From assembly GCF_900141995.1 (NCBI RefSeq), contig NZ_FQZA01000009.1, forward strand, positions 62,001 to 126,000: 64,000 bases of DNA, read 5' to 3'. Positions 46,614-55,054 of this stretch are shown piece after piece. The translations under genes were made by a program, and so were the position numbers. The notes under the pieces are model-generated. The model saw only the letters and a list, made by a program, of their open reading frames with translations. It ran no database searches and had not been told where the DNA came from. The stretch is from Palleronia salina. GTDB taxonomy: Bacteria; Pseudomonadota; Alphaproteobacteria; Rhodobacterales; Rhodobacteraceae. The stretch's first letter is position 1. The number at the start of each line of letters is the position of its first letter.

Positions 46614-48434
46614 TTAGTCGTCGATCGTTTCCAGCTCGTCGATCATCTCTTCGATCATCGACAGGCCCTTTTGCCAGAAGGCCGGGTCGGACGCGTCCAG
46701 TCCGAAGGGCGCCAGAAGCTCCTTGTGGTGCTTCGATCCGCCGGCCTTCAGCATCTCGAAATACTTGTCCTGGAAGCCTTCGGGCGCGTCCTCGTAGGCG
46801 GCATACAGCGCGTTCACCAGCCCGTCGCCGAACGCGTAGGCGTAGACGTAGAAGGGCGAGTGGACGAAGTGCGGGATGTAGGCCCAGTAGACCTGGTAGT
46901 CGTCCATGAACTCGAACGCGGGCCCCAGGCTTTCGGCCTGCACGCTCATCCACAGGGCGTTGATGGCATCGGGCGTCAGCTCGCCGCCCTTGCGGGCCTC
47001 GTGCAGCTTGCACTCGAAATCGTAGAACGCGATCTGCCGGACGACGGTGTTGATCATGTCCTCGACCTTGCCGGCCAGCAGGACCTTGCGCTCGGCCTTG
47101 TCCTTGGCGCCCGCCAGCAGCTTGCGGAAGGTCAGCATCTCGCCGAAGACGCTGGCCGTCTCGGCAAGCGTCAGCGGCGTGGAGGCCAGCATTTCGCCCT
47201 GCGCGGCGGCAAGGCGCTGGTGCACGCCGTGCCCCAGCTCATGGGCGAGCGTCATCACGTCACGCGGTTTTCCCAGGTAGTTCAGCATCACGTAGGGATG
47301 CGCGTCGGTGACCGTGGGGTGGGCGAAGGCGCCGGGCGCCTTGCCGGGCTTCACCGCGGCATCGATCCAGCCGCGGTCGAAGAACGGCTCGGCCAGCTCG
47401 GCCAGCTTGGGCGAGAAATCGGCGTAGGCGTCCATCACCATGCCGCGCGCGGCCGGCCAGTCGACGACCCGGTCCGATTCCATCGGCAGGGGTGCGTTGC
47501 GGTCCCAGACCTGCAGGGTGTCGAGCCCCAGCCACTTGCGCTTCAGCTCGTAGTAGCGGTGCGACAGACGCGGGTAGGCATCGACCACTGCGTCGCGCAG
47601 CGCCTCGACCACCTCGGGCTCCACGTGGTTGGCCAGGTGACGGCCGGTCTGCGGCGTGGGCATCTTGCGCCAGCGATCCTCGACCTCCTTCTCCTTCACC
47701 AGCGTGTTGTGCACGCGCGCGAAGGTTTTCACGTTGGCCGAAAAGACACGCCCCAGCTCGCGCGCGGCGGCCTCGCGCTTGGCGCGGTCGCGGTCGGTCA
47801 GAAGGTTCAGCGTCGACTCGATGCCCAGCACCTCGCCCTGCACGTCGAATTCGAGGCCCGAGATGGTCTCGTCGAACAGCTTGTTCCAGGCGGTGGCGCC
47901 CACGACGGACTGGTCGTGCAGGAACTGCTCGAGCTCGTCGCTCAGCTGGTGGGGGCGCATGGCACGCAGGCGCTCGAACACCGGCTTGTAGCGGGCGACC
48001 TCGGCATCCGCCTCGAATACGGCGTCCAGCGTCTCGTCCGGGATGCGGTTCACCTCGAGGCTGAAGAACACCAGCGGCGTGGTATAGCCGGTGATCTTGT
48101 CCTGGCAGTCCGACAGGAACGCGGCGCGTCCGGCGTCGGTGGTCTGCTGGTAATAGCGCAGGCCCGCGTAGGACATGATGCGCCCGCCGACCATGTCGAT
48201 CCGCTCGTACCGGGCAATGCAGTCGCGCCAGCCGGCGGCGTCGAGATCGGCCAGCTTGCCCTGGTAATCCGACGCGAAATCCGCGCAGGCCTTTTCCAGC
48301 CAGTCCATGTCGCGCTTCAGCTCGGGCGCGTCCGGCGCGGCGTAGAGATCGCTCAGGTCCCATTCGGGCAGATCGCCCAGGTCGCGGCCCCCGGCCGAGG
48401 CGTTGGCGTCGAAAAGCGGTGTGGCGGTGGGCAT
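46614..48434 (-). CDS. pepF: Oligoendopeptidase F (M3 family)
   Basis: 606 residues, cytoplasmic zinc peptidase that cleaves short peptides. The zinc motif HELGH lies in LAHELGHGVHQRLA, with the downstream glutamate in ASVFGEMLTF; the N-terminal helical region contains the PepF-type WDLSDLYAAPDAPEL. FVHSPFYVYAYAFGDGLVNALY near the end is family-specific. AGGAG precedes the ATG. The start region faces the amidohydrolase gene on the same strand, 69 bases upstream. Confidence 0.95.
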   Translation of the reverse strand: MPTATPLFDANASAGGRDLGDLPEWDLSDLYAAPDAPELKRDMDWLEKACADFASDYQGKLADLDAAGWRDCIARYERIDMVGGRIMSYAGLRYYQQTTDAGRAAFLSDCQDKITGYTTPLVFFSLEVNRIPDETLDAVFEADAEVARYKPVFERLRAMRPHQLSDELEQFLHDQSVVGATAWNKLFDETISGLEFDVQGEVLGIESTLNLLTDRDRAKREAAARELGRVFSANVKTFARVHNTLVKEKEVEDRWRKMPTPQTGRHLANHVEPEVVEALRDAVVDAYPRLSHRYYELKRKWLGLDTLQVWDRNAPLPMESDRVVDWPAARGMVMDAYADFSPKLAELAEPFFDRGWIDAAVKPGKAPGAFAHPTVTDAHPYVMLNYLGKPRDVMTLAHELGHGVHQRLAAAQGEMLASTPLTLAETASVFGEMLTFRKLLAGAKDKAERKVLLAGKVEDMINTVVRQIAFYDFECKLHEARKGGELTPDAINALWMSVQAESLGPAFEFMDDYQVYWAYIPHFVHSPFYVYAYAFGDGLVNALYAAYEDAPEGFQDKYFEMLKAGGSKHHKELLAPFGLDASDPAFWQKGLSMIEEMIDELETIDD

Positions 48435-48503
48435 GGCGGCTCCTGTTGGGATGTCTCTTGCCCCTCGACATAGGGGCCGCGACGCCCGGGTGGAAGGCCC
48501 CGG

Positions 48504-49430
48504 CTAGAAGCCGAACAGCCGTGCGGGGGTGTCCACCAGCGTCTTCTGCCGCGCGTCGCTGTCGGTGACGGCGCGGAAGAAGGCGTCGAGCAGCATGCCG
48601 GCATCGGGCATGGGGGCGCCGTTCAGCATGATATGCGGCCAGTCCGAGCCCCACAGGATCCCGTCCGGGTTCGCCTGCACCAGCCGATCGACGAGCGGGT
48701 CGGCCGCGTGCCAGGGCGCGTCGCTGAACCGGTAGATGCCGCTGAGCTTGGTCACCGCGCGGCCGTCGCCCACGAGCCTCTCCAGCGTGTCGAGGCCGCG
48801 GTCGTTGCCCAGTTCGGGCCAGGCCAGGTGGTCGAGCACGACCGGGCAGGGCAGCGCGGCGATGCCGTCGGCCAGGTCGTCCAGGTGCTGGTGCGCGTGC
48901 AGCAGCATCTGCACGTGCATCCCGCGTTCGGCCAGCATCGGCGCCAGGCGCTGCACGCCGGCCCACGAGATCACGCCGCCATGCACGTGGTTCAACCGGA
49001 TGGCCCGCACGCCCGCGTCGGCGAGGCGGTCGAGCTCGGCCGCCGTCGCGTCGTCGCTCACCAGGCCCACGCCGCGCGCGCGGTCGCCCAACCGCTTCAG
49101 CGCGGCCAGCGTCACGGCATTGTCGGTGCCGTAGAGGATCGAGTGCACCAGCACGACGCGGTCGATCTCGAGCGTGCTGAGATGCGCGTTCAGCAGGTCC
49201 AGCCAGTCGTCCAGCCCGCGCCCCGGCGGCGGATCCTCGCTCCGGCCTTCCCATAGCTCGAACTCGTCGCGGCCCGAGAGGATATGCACATGCGCGTCGC
49301 AGGCACCGCGCGGGGGCAGGGTGCCGGGCACCTTCGGGCGGGGCACCGGCGCGGCGCCGGCCGGCTTCTCGCCGATCGTGTCGTAGTCCCGGTCGGGCGT
49401 GGCGTGGGGCAGGTCGCTGTCGTCGTCCAT
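48504..49430 (-). CDS. Amidohydrolase-family protein (2-pyrone-4,6-dicarboxylate lactonase-like)
   Basis: 308 residues, TIM-barrel amidohydrolase-2 family. The first metal motif is CDAHVHIL (residues 43-50), later histidines are in RLNHVHGG and LLHAHQHLDD, and the final aspartate lies in LWGSDWPHIMLNG; the end TPARLFGF is typical. The closest known enzymes are LigI-like lactonases and related hydrolases of dicarboxylic lactones, but no aromatic degradation gene is nearby. AGGA precedes the start. The 282 bases upstream hold three repeat copies and no gene. Confidence 0.83.
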   Translation of the reverse strand: MDDDSDLPHATPDRDYDTIGEKPAGAAPVPRPKVPGTLPPRGACDAHVHILSGRDEFELWEGRSEDPPPGRGLDDWLDLLNAHLSTLEIDRVVLVHSILYGTDNAVTLAALKRLGDRARGVGLVSDDATAAELDRLADAGVRAIRLNHVHGGVISWAGVQRLAPMLAERGMHVQMLLHAHQHLDDLADGIAALPCPVVLDHLAWPELGNDRGLDTLERLVGDGRAVTKLSGIYRFSDAPWHAADPLVDRLVQANPDGILWGSDWPHIMLNGAPMPDAGMLLDAFFRAVTDSDARQKTLVDTPARLFGF

Positions 49431-49530
49431 GGGGTGTCCTTCGGGGTCCGGTGTTGCGGTCCCAACACGCGGGCGGCGGGGGCAGGTTCCGAACGGCCGA
49501 CCGCGCGTGGCCGGCGAAATTGCGCAAAGG

Positions 49531-49549
49531 TACTCGGGGACCAGTGATG
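49531..49549 (+). repeat. Intergenic repeat, partial copy
   Basis: Carries the conserved right half GGACCAGTGATG after TACTCGG; the left half differs from the fuller copies at 49583, 49650 and 52449. It lies in the gap 49431-49712, which holds three copies and no gene. Confidence 0.5.
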
Positions 49550-49582
49550 ACAGGGCCGCGCTTCGGCGGAAAGCGTCGGATC

Positions 49583-49604
49583 GAGTATTTCCGGACCAGT
49601 GATG
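49583..49604 (+). repeat. Intergenic repeat copy (direct)
   Basis: GAGTATTTCC followed by GGACCAGTGATG. Matches the copy at 52449 except for one base over the 22 shared positions. Confidence 0.65.
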
Positions 49605-49649
49605 CGGGGCAGGGGCGCGATGGGCGGTTCAGCCCCCGCACGCGGCCTG

Positions 49650-49673
49650 CATCACTGGTCGGGAAATACTCAT
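49650..49673 (-). repeat. Intergenic repeat copy (inverted) beside the DNA ligase gene
   Basis: Read on the minus strand it is ATGAGTATTTCC followed by CGACCAGTGATG, differing from the copy at 52449 at two of 24 positions. It lies 40 bases past the ligase stop; with the 52449 copy it brackets the ligase/exonuclease pair as a long-range inverted repeat. Confidence 0.7.
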
Positions 49674-49712
49674 GTCGCGACGCTCCGCACGCGCGAAGCG
49701 GCCCGGGCGGCG

Positions 49713-51308
49713 TCAGCCATATGCCGCCAGCATGTCCTTCAGATCGGCCAGGGTGTTGGCCTCGGACAGGGGCTTGTCGTGGCGCCAGCGGCTCATGCGT
49801 GGAAAGCGCAGCGCGACGCCCGACTTGTGGCGCGGGCTTTCCTGTATCCCTTCGAAGGCGATCTCGAACACGTGCTGCGGCGTCACCTGGCGCACGGGGC
49901 CGTAGCGTTCGAGCGTATTCTTGCGCACCCAGGCGGTGATAATGCGGAACTCGGCATCCGTCAGGCCGGAATAGGCCTTGGTGAAGGGCACCAGCTGATC
50001 TTCGTCCCAGACCGCGAAGGTGAAATCGGTGAACAGGTTGGCGCGGCGGCCGTGGCCCTGCTGGGCATAGATCATCACCGCGTCGATGGTCAGCGGATCC
50101 ACCTTCCACTTCCACCAGTCGCCGCGCTTGCGCCCGTCGCGATAGGGGCTGTCGCGGCGTTTCAGCATGATCCCCTCGCTCATGTGCTCGCGCGAGCCGT
50201 CGCGGATCGCGGCGAGCCGGTCCCAGTCGTCGAAGCTCACCAGCGGCGACAGGCGAAGCGGCATGTCGTCCGGCACCCCGGACGCCACGTCTTCGAGCAG
50301 CGCGCGCCTGTCGTCGAAGGGCCGCGCGCGGATGTCCTGCCCGTCCCATTCCAGCAGGTCGTAGGCATACAGGATCACCGGCGCGTCGCGCAGAAGCGCC
50401 TTGGGGACCGTCTTGCGGCCGATGCGCTTTTGCAGCGCGTTGAAGGGCAGGGGCGCGCCGTCCTTCCACGCCAGGACTTCGCCGTCCAGCACCGTGCCTG
50501 GGGGAACGTGGTCGATGAGGCGGGCGAGCTCGGGGAAGCGGTCGGTCATCAGCTCCTCGCCGCGCGACCACAGGTAGTGGTTACCGCCGCGCAGGATCAG
50601 CTGGCCGCGGATGCCGTCCCACTTGCGCTCAGCCGCCCAATTGCCGGGCGGGGCGTCCAGCGTCGCGGGGCCGCCGTCGAGCTGGTAGGCCAGGTAGAAG
50701 GGATAAGGCTTCGACAGGTCCGCCTCGGGGTCGTGGGTCAGGATCAGCGACTCGAAGCTGGTGCTGTCGGGTTGCCAGTCGCCCATCAGGCGGTGGGCGA
50801 GGTCCGGCTCGTCGATGCCGGTGGCGCGGCTGAGCGCGCGGGTCATCAGCTTTTGGCTCACGCCCATGCGGAAGCCCCCGGTGATGAGCTTGTTGAACAC
50901 GAAGCGTTCGATCTTGGGCAGCTGGTCCCAGGCGTCGAGGATGCGGGCGCGTTTCTCGGGGTCGTCCAGCCTGGCCAGCGCGCGGATCTCGCCGATCCAG
51001 TGCGTCAGGCTGCGGTCGCTGTCGCGGGTGGCGTCGGGCAGGATCAGCGCCATGGTCTCGGCCAGGTCGCCCACGATGGGATAGCATTCCTCGAACAGCC
51101 ACAGCGGCAGGCCCGCACGGTCGGCCGCCCATTCGCGCAGGCGCGTGGCGACGACGGTGCGCTTGGGGCGCCGTCCGGAAAGCAGCGCGATGGTCCAGAG
51201 CTTGTCGTCCTCGGGCGCCGCGGTGAAATAGGCCGCGAGCGCGTCGACCTTGGCGTTGGTCTTCGTCGTCTGGTCGAGCGCGGTGAAAAGGGCTGCGAAG
51301 CGTTTCAC
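49713..51308 (-). CDS. ATP-dependent DNA ligase (ligase-associated DNA damage response type)
   Basis: 531 residues. The ligase adenylation motif is K229-W-D-G in AERKWDGIRGQLI; GTVLDGEVLAW and ILYAYDLLEWDGQDIR are motif III-like segments, and EGIMLKRRDSPYRDGRKRGDWWKWK holds motifs IV-V (key residues EGIMLK and WWKWK). An N-terminal helical domain (1-200) and a C-terminal OB fold complete it. This size and its position 40 bases after an MBL exonuclease match the ligase of the ligase-associated DNA-damage cluster. The cluster helicase and phosphoesterase are not here. Its role is repair, not replication. Confidence 0.9.
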   Translation of the reverse strand: MKRFAALFTALDQTTKTNAKVDALAAYFTAAPEDDKLWTIALLSGRRPKRTVVATRLREWAADRAGLPLWLFEECYPIVGDLAETMALILPDATRDSDRSLTHWIGEIRALARLDDPEKRARILDAWDQLPKIERFVFNKLITGGFRMGVSQKLMTRALSRATGIDEPDLAHRLMGDWQPDSTSFESLILTHDPEADLSKPYPFYLAYQLDGGPATLDAPPGNWAAERKWDGIRGQLILRGGNHYLWSRGEELMTDRFPELARLIDHVPPGTVLDGEVLAWKDGAPLPFNALQKRIGRKTVPKALLRDAPVILYAYDLLEWDGQDIRARPFDDRRALLEDVASGVPDDMPLRLSPLVSFDDWDRLAAIRDGSREHMSEGIMLKRRDSPYRDGRKRGDWWKWKVDPLTIDAVMIYAQQGHGRRANLFTDFTFAVWDEDQLVPFTKAYSGLTDAEFRIITAWVRKNTLERYGPVRQVTPQHVFEIAFEGIQESPRHKSGVALRFPRMSRWRHDKPLSEANTLADLKDMLAAYG

Positions 51309-51348
51309 CGCGCGGCCCCGGTCTTGCTGCGGAAGGTCGGCCAGCCGC

Positions 51349-52368
51349 TCATGCCGCGTCCTCGGGCTCGGCGGCGTCCAGGCTTTCGCCCTCGTACTCG
51401 GTCTCGACGATGGCGGCGTCGTAGCCCTGGCTTTCCAGCCAGCGCCGGAAGATCGAGGTGTATCCGTGGGTGACGAAGATGCGCTCGGCCCCCGTCTCGG
51501 CGATGGCCGCGTTCAGACCCGGCCAATCGGCGTGATCCGAGATGACGAAGCCCCGGTCGGCCGCCCGCCGCCGCCGCACGCCGCGCATGGCCATCCAGCC
51601 GCTGGCGAAGGCGGTGGAGCTTGGCCCGAACCGCCGTGCCCATGGCGTGCCGAGCGCCGAGGGCGGCGCGACGACCAGCGCGCCCTTCTGCGCCTTCGGG
51701 TCCATGTCCGGCGTCACGCGCAGCGTGTCGGGCAGGGCGATCCCCTGGTGGCGCATGACGGCATTGGTATTCTCGACCGCGCCGTGGGTCAGGATCGGGC
51801 CGATCCCGGGGTCCACGCTGGTCAGCAGGCGTTGCGCCTTGCCCAGCGCGTAGGCCCCGATGATCGAGGTCTTGCCATCGGCCGCGTTCCGCCGCCACCA
51901 GTCGTTCAACTCGGCGCGCACGTCGTCCTCGGGCGCCCATTTGAACACCGGCAGGCCGAAGGTGCATTCGGATATGAAGGCATGGCAGCGCACCGGCTCG
52001 AACGGCTCGGACAGGCCGTCGGGCGTGGTCTTGTAGTCGCCCGAGACGACCCAGACCTCGCCGCGATGCTCGACCCGGATCTGGGCCGAGCCGGGGACAT
52101 GGCCGGCCGGGTGGAAGGACACGGTGACATCGTTGATCTGCCGCCGTTCGCCGAATGCGATGGTGTCGATGGCGATATCGCCCAGGCGGTGACGCATCAC
52201 CGGCGCGGCGGCATCGGTCGCGAGGTATCGGCCCATGCCCGGGCGCGAGTGGTCCGCGTGCCCGTGGGTGATGAGCGCGCGGTCCACCGGCCGCCACGGG
52301 TCGATGAAGAAATCGCCCGCGGCGCAATAGATCCCGCGATCGGTGAAGCTCAGAAGCGACTCGGCCAT
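51349..52368 (-). CDS. Ligase-associated metallo-beta-lactamase-fold exonuclease
   Basis: 339 residues. The metal motif HxHxDH is seen as THGHADHSRPG (about residue 35), with further ligands in FHPAGHVPGSAQI, WVVSGDYKTT and ISDHADWPGL, and the C-terminal histidine in IFVTHGYTSIF. This is the beta-CASP-like, SNM1-related exonuclease that accompanies the DNA ligase downstream. ATG 52368 (MAESLLSFTDRGIYC) fits the family N-terminus; a longer frame to 52599 runs through the repeat and is not credible. It is co-directional with the ligase. Confidence 0.88.
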   Translation of the reverse strand: MAESLLSFTDRGIYCAAGDFFIDPWRPVDRALITHGHADHSRPGMGRYLATDAAAPVMRHRLGDIAIDTIAFGERRQINDVTVSFHPAGHVPGSAQIRVEHRGEVWVVSGDYKTTPDGLSEPFEPVRCHAFISECTFGLPVFKWAPEDDVRAELNDWWRRNAADGKTSIIGAYALGKAQRLLTSVDPGIGPILTHGAVENTNAVMRHQGIALPDTLRVTPDMDPKAQKGALVVAPPSALGTPWARRFGPSSTAFASGWMAMRGVRRRRAADRGFVISDHADWPGLNAAIAETGAERIFVTHGYTSIFRRWLESQGYDAAIVETEYEGESLDAAEPEDAA

Positions 52369-52448
52369 GGGGGTTGGTGTAGGGCGGGACGGGAGGCTGC
52401 CAAGTGAGCGCGCGGCTTCGGCGTCGCCGCACGCGGCGCTGTCGTCCC

Positions 52449-52472
52449 ATGAGTATTTTCGGACCAGTGATG
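52449..52472 (+). repeat. Intergenic repeat copy upstream of the exonuclease gene
   Basis: ATGAGTATTTTC followed by GGACCAGTGATG. It is 80 bases before the exonuclease start and is the outer right copy around the ligase/exonuclease pair. Confidence 0.7.
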
Positions 52473-52624
52473 GGCCTGGGTGACGTTCGAAGGTCTTCGG
52501 TGATGGGGCGCCTGCGTCGGTCGGGCCGACGCTTGATGGGGCGCGGACCGACCTCGGGTCGGGCGCCGCGAGGTGCCCAAAAAAGGGGCAGGTGTCCACC
52601 GGGCGAGCGCTTTCCCGGCCGATT

Positions 52625-52648
52625 GGTTGCGCTTGCAGACGCGCAACC
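52625..52648. promoter_or_regulatory. Perfect dyad over the predicted Anbu-cluster promoter
   Basis: GGTTGCGC (52625-52632) and GCGCAACC (52641-52648) form a perfect 8-bp inverted repeat with an 8-base spacer. It covers the candidate -35 and runs up to the -10 of the following promoter, so a bound regulator would exclude RNA polymerase. Confidence 0.5.
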
Positions 52649-52654
52649 TAGGAT
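52627..52654 (+). promoter_or_regulatory. Candidate promoter of the Anbu cluster
   Basis: TTGCGC (52627-52632) and TAGGAT (52649-52654) are 16 bases apart. The first ATG of the cluster follows 26 bases later. Both boxes are only moderate matches. Confidence 0.4.
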
Positions 52655-52680
52655 GTCGTTAACAAATGCCCGGGGGACCG

Positions 52681-54096
52681 ATGGCCGACAGCTTTAACGA
52701 AATGTACGAAAACGGCGCCGTGCGGGCGCCCTATGCCGGGCTCGAGGCCTGGGCGCGCGACATGCCCGACGACCTGCGCGGCATGAAGCAATCCGAGGCG
52801 GAGGCGCTGTTTCGGCGTATCGGCATCACCTTCGCCGTCTACGGCGAGGGGGGCAGCCCCGACCGGCTGATCCCGTTCGACATGTTCCCGCGCGTCTTCT
52901 CGGCGGCCGAGTGGGACGTGCTGGACCGCGGCATCAAGCAGCGGGCGCGGGCGCTGAATGCCTTCCTCGGCGACATGTACAACCGCGGCGAAATGGTGCG
53001 GGCCGGACGCATCCCGGGGCACCTGGTCTACCAGAACGATGCCTACGAGGTCGCGGTCGCGGGCTTCACCCCGCCCGCCGGCGTGTTCAGCCACATCGTG
53101 GGCATCGACCTGGTGCGCACCGGCCCGGACGAGTTCTTCGTGCTGGAGGACAATTGCCGCACGCCGTCGGGCGTCAGCTACATGCTGGAAAACCGCGAGA
53201 TCATGATGCGGATGTTCCCCACGCTGTTCCAGGAGAACCGCATCGCCCCGGTCGAGACCTACCCGGCGCAGCTGAAGCGGACCCTGCGCTCGGTCGCGCC
53301 GAAAAAATGCGAGGGCGATCCCTGCGTGGTGATCCTGACCCCCGGCAGTTTCAACTCGGCCTATTACGAGCACAGCTTCCTGGCCGACATGATGGGGGTC
53401 GAGCTGGTCGAGGGGCAGGACCTGTTCGTCGAGGGCGAATTCGTCTGGATGCGCACCACCGAGGGCCCCAAGCGCGTGGACGTGATCTATCGCCGCCTGG
53501 ACGACGCCTTCATCGACCCGCTGTGTTTCCGGCCCGACAGCATGCTGGGCATCCCGGGCCTGATGAACGTCTATCGCTCGGGCGGTGTCAGTATCTGCAG
53601 CGCACCGGGCGCGGGCGTGGCGGACGACAAGGCCGTCTATACCTACGTGCCGGACATGGTCCGCTTTTACCTGGGCGAGGAGCCGATCCTCAAGAACGTG
53701 CCGACGTGGCAATGCGCCAAGGCGGATGACTGCAAGTACGTGCTGGAAAACCTCGACGACCTGGTGGTGAAGGAGGTCCATGGCTCGGGCGGCTACGGAA
53801 TGCTGGTGGGGCCGAAATCCACCAAGTCCGAGATCGAGCTTTTCGCCACCAAGATCCGCGAGAACCCCGACAACTACATCGCCCAGCCGACGCTGAGCCT
53901 GTCGGCCTGTCCCACCTTCGTGGACGAGGGCGTCGCGCCGCGCCACGTGGACCTGAGGCCCTACTGCCTTGTCGGGCAGGAGGTGAACCTTGTGCCGGGC
54001 GGCCTGACGCGGGTCGCGTTGAAGGAAGGCTCGCTGGTGGTGAACTCGTCGCAGGGCGGCGGGGTCAAGGACACCTGGGTCATCGCGGGGAACTGA
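52681..54096 (+). CDS. Circularly permuted ATP-grasp protein of the Anbu cluster
   Basis: 471 residues. Family segments include FFVLEDNCRTPSGVSYMLENR, VILTPGSFNSAYYEHSFLA, RRLDDAFIDPLCFRPDSMLG and VVKEVHGSGGYGMLVGP (key residues: EDN, DDxxxDPL, KExxGxGGYGM), as in the DUF404/DUF407 permuted ATP-grasp proteins, thought to be peptide-forming ligases. It opens a four-gene set with alpha-E, transglutaminase and Anbu peptidase. ATG 52681 follows GGGGG; an ATG at 52666 is also in frame. The alpha-E gene starts four bases after the stop. Confidence 0.9.
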   Translation: MADSFNEMYENGAVRAPYAGLEAWARDMPDDLRGMKQSEAEALFRRIGITFAVYGEGGSPDRLIPFDMFPRVFSAAEWDVLDRGIKQRARALNAFLGDMYNRGEMVRAGRIPGHLVYQNDAYEVAVAGFTPPAGVFSHIVGIDLVRTGPDEFFVLEDNCRTPSGVSYMLENREIMMRMFPTLFQENRIAPVETYPAQLKRTLRSVAPKKCEGDPCVVILTPGSFNSAYYEHSFLADMMGVELVEGQDLFVEGEFVWMRTTEGPKRVDVIYRRLDDAFIDPLCFRPDSMLGIPGLMNVYRSGGVSICSAPGAGVADDKAVYTYVPDMVRFYLGEEPILKNVPTWQCAKADDCKYVLENLDDLVVKEVHGSGGYGMLVGPKSTKSEIELFATKIRENPDNYIAQPTLSLSACPTFVDEGVAPRHVDLRPYCLVGQEVNLVPGGLTRVALKEGSLVVNSSQGGGVKDTWVIAGN

Positions 54097-54100
54097 GATC

Positions 54101-55054
54101 ATGCTGAGCAGAACCGCGAACAACCTCTACTGGATCGCCCGCTATATCGAGCGGGCCGAAACCAACGCCCGACTGCTGGAAGTCGGCGCGCGCAACGCCA
54201 TGCTGCCCGACACCGCCGGGGGCAACCGAAACGAGTGGGAGTCGGTGCTTCTCGCCTCGGGCACCAAGGAAGCCTTCGATGCGAAATACGGCCAGGCGGT
54301 CGAGCGCAACGTCGAAACCCACCTGTTCTTCGACCGCGAGAACGCCTCATCGGTGGCCAGCTGCCTGTCGGCGGCGCGCGAGAACGGGCGCATCGTGCGC
54401 ACCGCGCTGACCACGCAGGTCTGGGAAGCGCTGAATGCTGCCCATGCCGAGCTGGGCGAAATGGCCCGGACCGAAAGATCGAACCTGTCGACCACCGACC
54501 TGATCGACTGGACCCTGCGCGCCTGTTCGCTGATCCGTGGCGCGGGCCTGGCCACGCAATTGCGCAACGACGGCTACGACTTCACCAATATCGGGCACCA
54601 TCTGGAGCGGGCTGACAGCACCGCGCGTATACTGGACGTGAAATACTACGTCCTGCTGCCCGATATCGGCTTCGTCGGCTCGGGGCTGGACAACTACCAG
54701 TGGCGCACGGTGCTGCGCGCCATGAACGCCACGCGCGCCTTCCACTGGGTCTATGGCGGCGACGTGACGGCCGGCAAGATCGTGGATTTCCTGGTGCTGA
54801 ACCGCCAGGCGCCCCGGTCGCTGATCAACGCGGCTGACGGGGTTCGCGTGCACCTGGACCGCCTGGCCCGCGCCTATGGGCGCGAGACCGATGCCCAGGC
54901 CCGGGCACGCGACCTGGTCGCCAGGCTCGAGGCCACCGACACCGAGGATATTTTCGACCGCGGCCTGCACCAGTTCCTGCGCGGCATCATCGCCGACGTG
55001 AACCGGCTGGGCGCCACGGTCCATGACGCCTACCTGAGCGGGGATGCACGATGA
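54101..55054 (+). CDS. Alpha-E domain protein
   Basis: 317 residues, all helical. The N-terminus MLSRTANNLYWIARYIERAE and the later FTNIGHHLERADSTARILDVKYY and RAFHWVYGGDV are the signature of the alpha-E (DUF403) domain (key residues: NLYWxARYxERAE and ERADxTARxLD). Alpha-E proteins occur almost only next to permuted ATP-grasp, transglutaminase and Anbu genes, and may help that ligase. It overlaps the transglutaminase start by four bases (ATGA). Confidence 0.92.
   Translation: MLSRTANNLYWIARYIERAETNARLLEVGARNAMLPDTAGGNRNEWESVLLASGTKEAFDAKYGQAVERNVETHLFFDRENASSVASCLSAARENGRIVRTALTTQVWEALNAAHAELGEMARTERSNLSTTDLIDWTLRACSLIRGAGLATQLRNDGYDFTNIGHHLERADSTARILDVKYYVLLPDIGFVGSGLDNYQWRTVLRAMNATRAFHWVYGGDVTAGKIVDFLVLNRQAPRSLINAADGVRVHLDRLARAYGRETDAQARARDLVARLEATDTEDIFDRGLHQFLRGIIADVNRLGATVHDAYLSGDAR

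Larger units (their letters stand above)
52369..52680. other. 312-base gap between the exonuclease and the Anbu cluster
   Basis: Contains repeat copy 52449-52472, a 7-bp hairpin (GCGTCGG 52514-52520 with CCGACGC 52526-52532), and the dyad/promoter region 52625-52654 listed separately. No credible gene. The exonuclease promoter should lie at its left end, but no clear boxes were recognised. Confidence 0.6.

Noticed and set aside
47260-50571. Minus-strand frame of ~1100 codons through pepF, amidohydrolase and ligase
   Set aside because: It runs out of phase with three recognisable proteins and is a by-product of high G+C.
52369-52599. Extended exonuclease N-terminus up to 52599
   Set aside because: The extra frame crosses the intergenic repeat and hairpin and lacks family similarity; MAESLLSFTD at 52368 fits.
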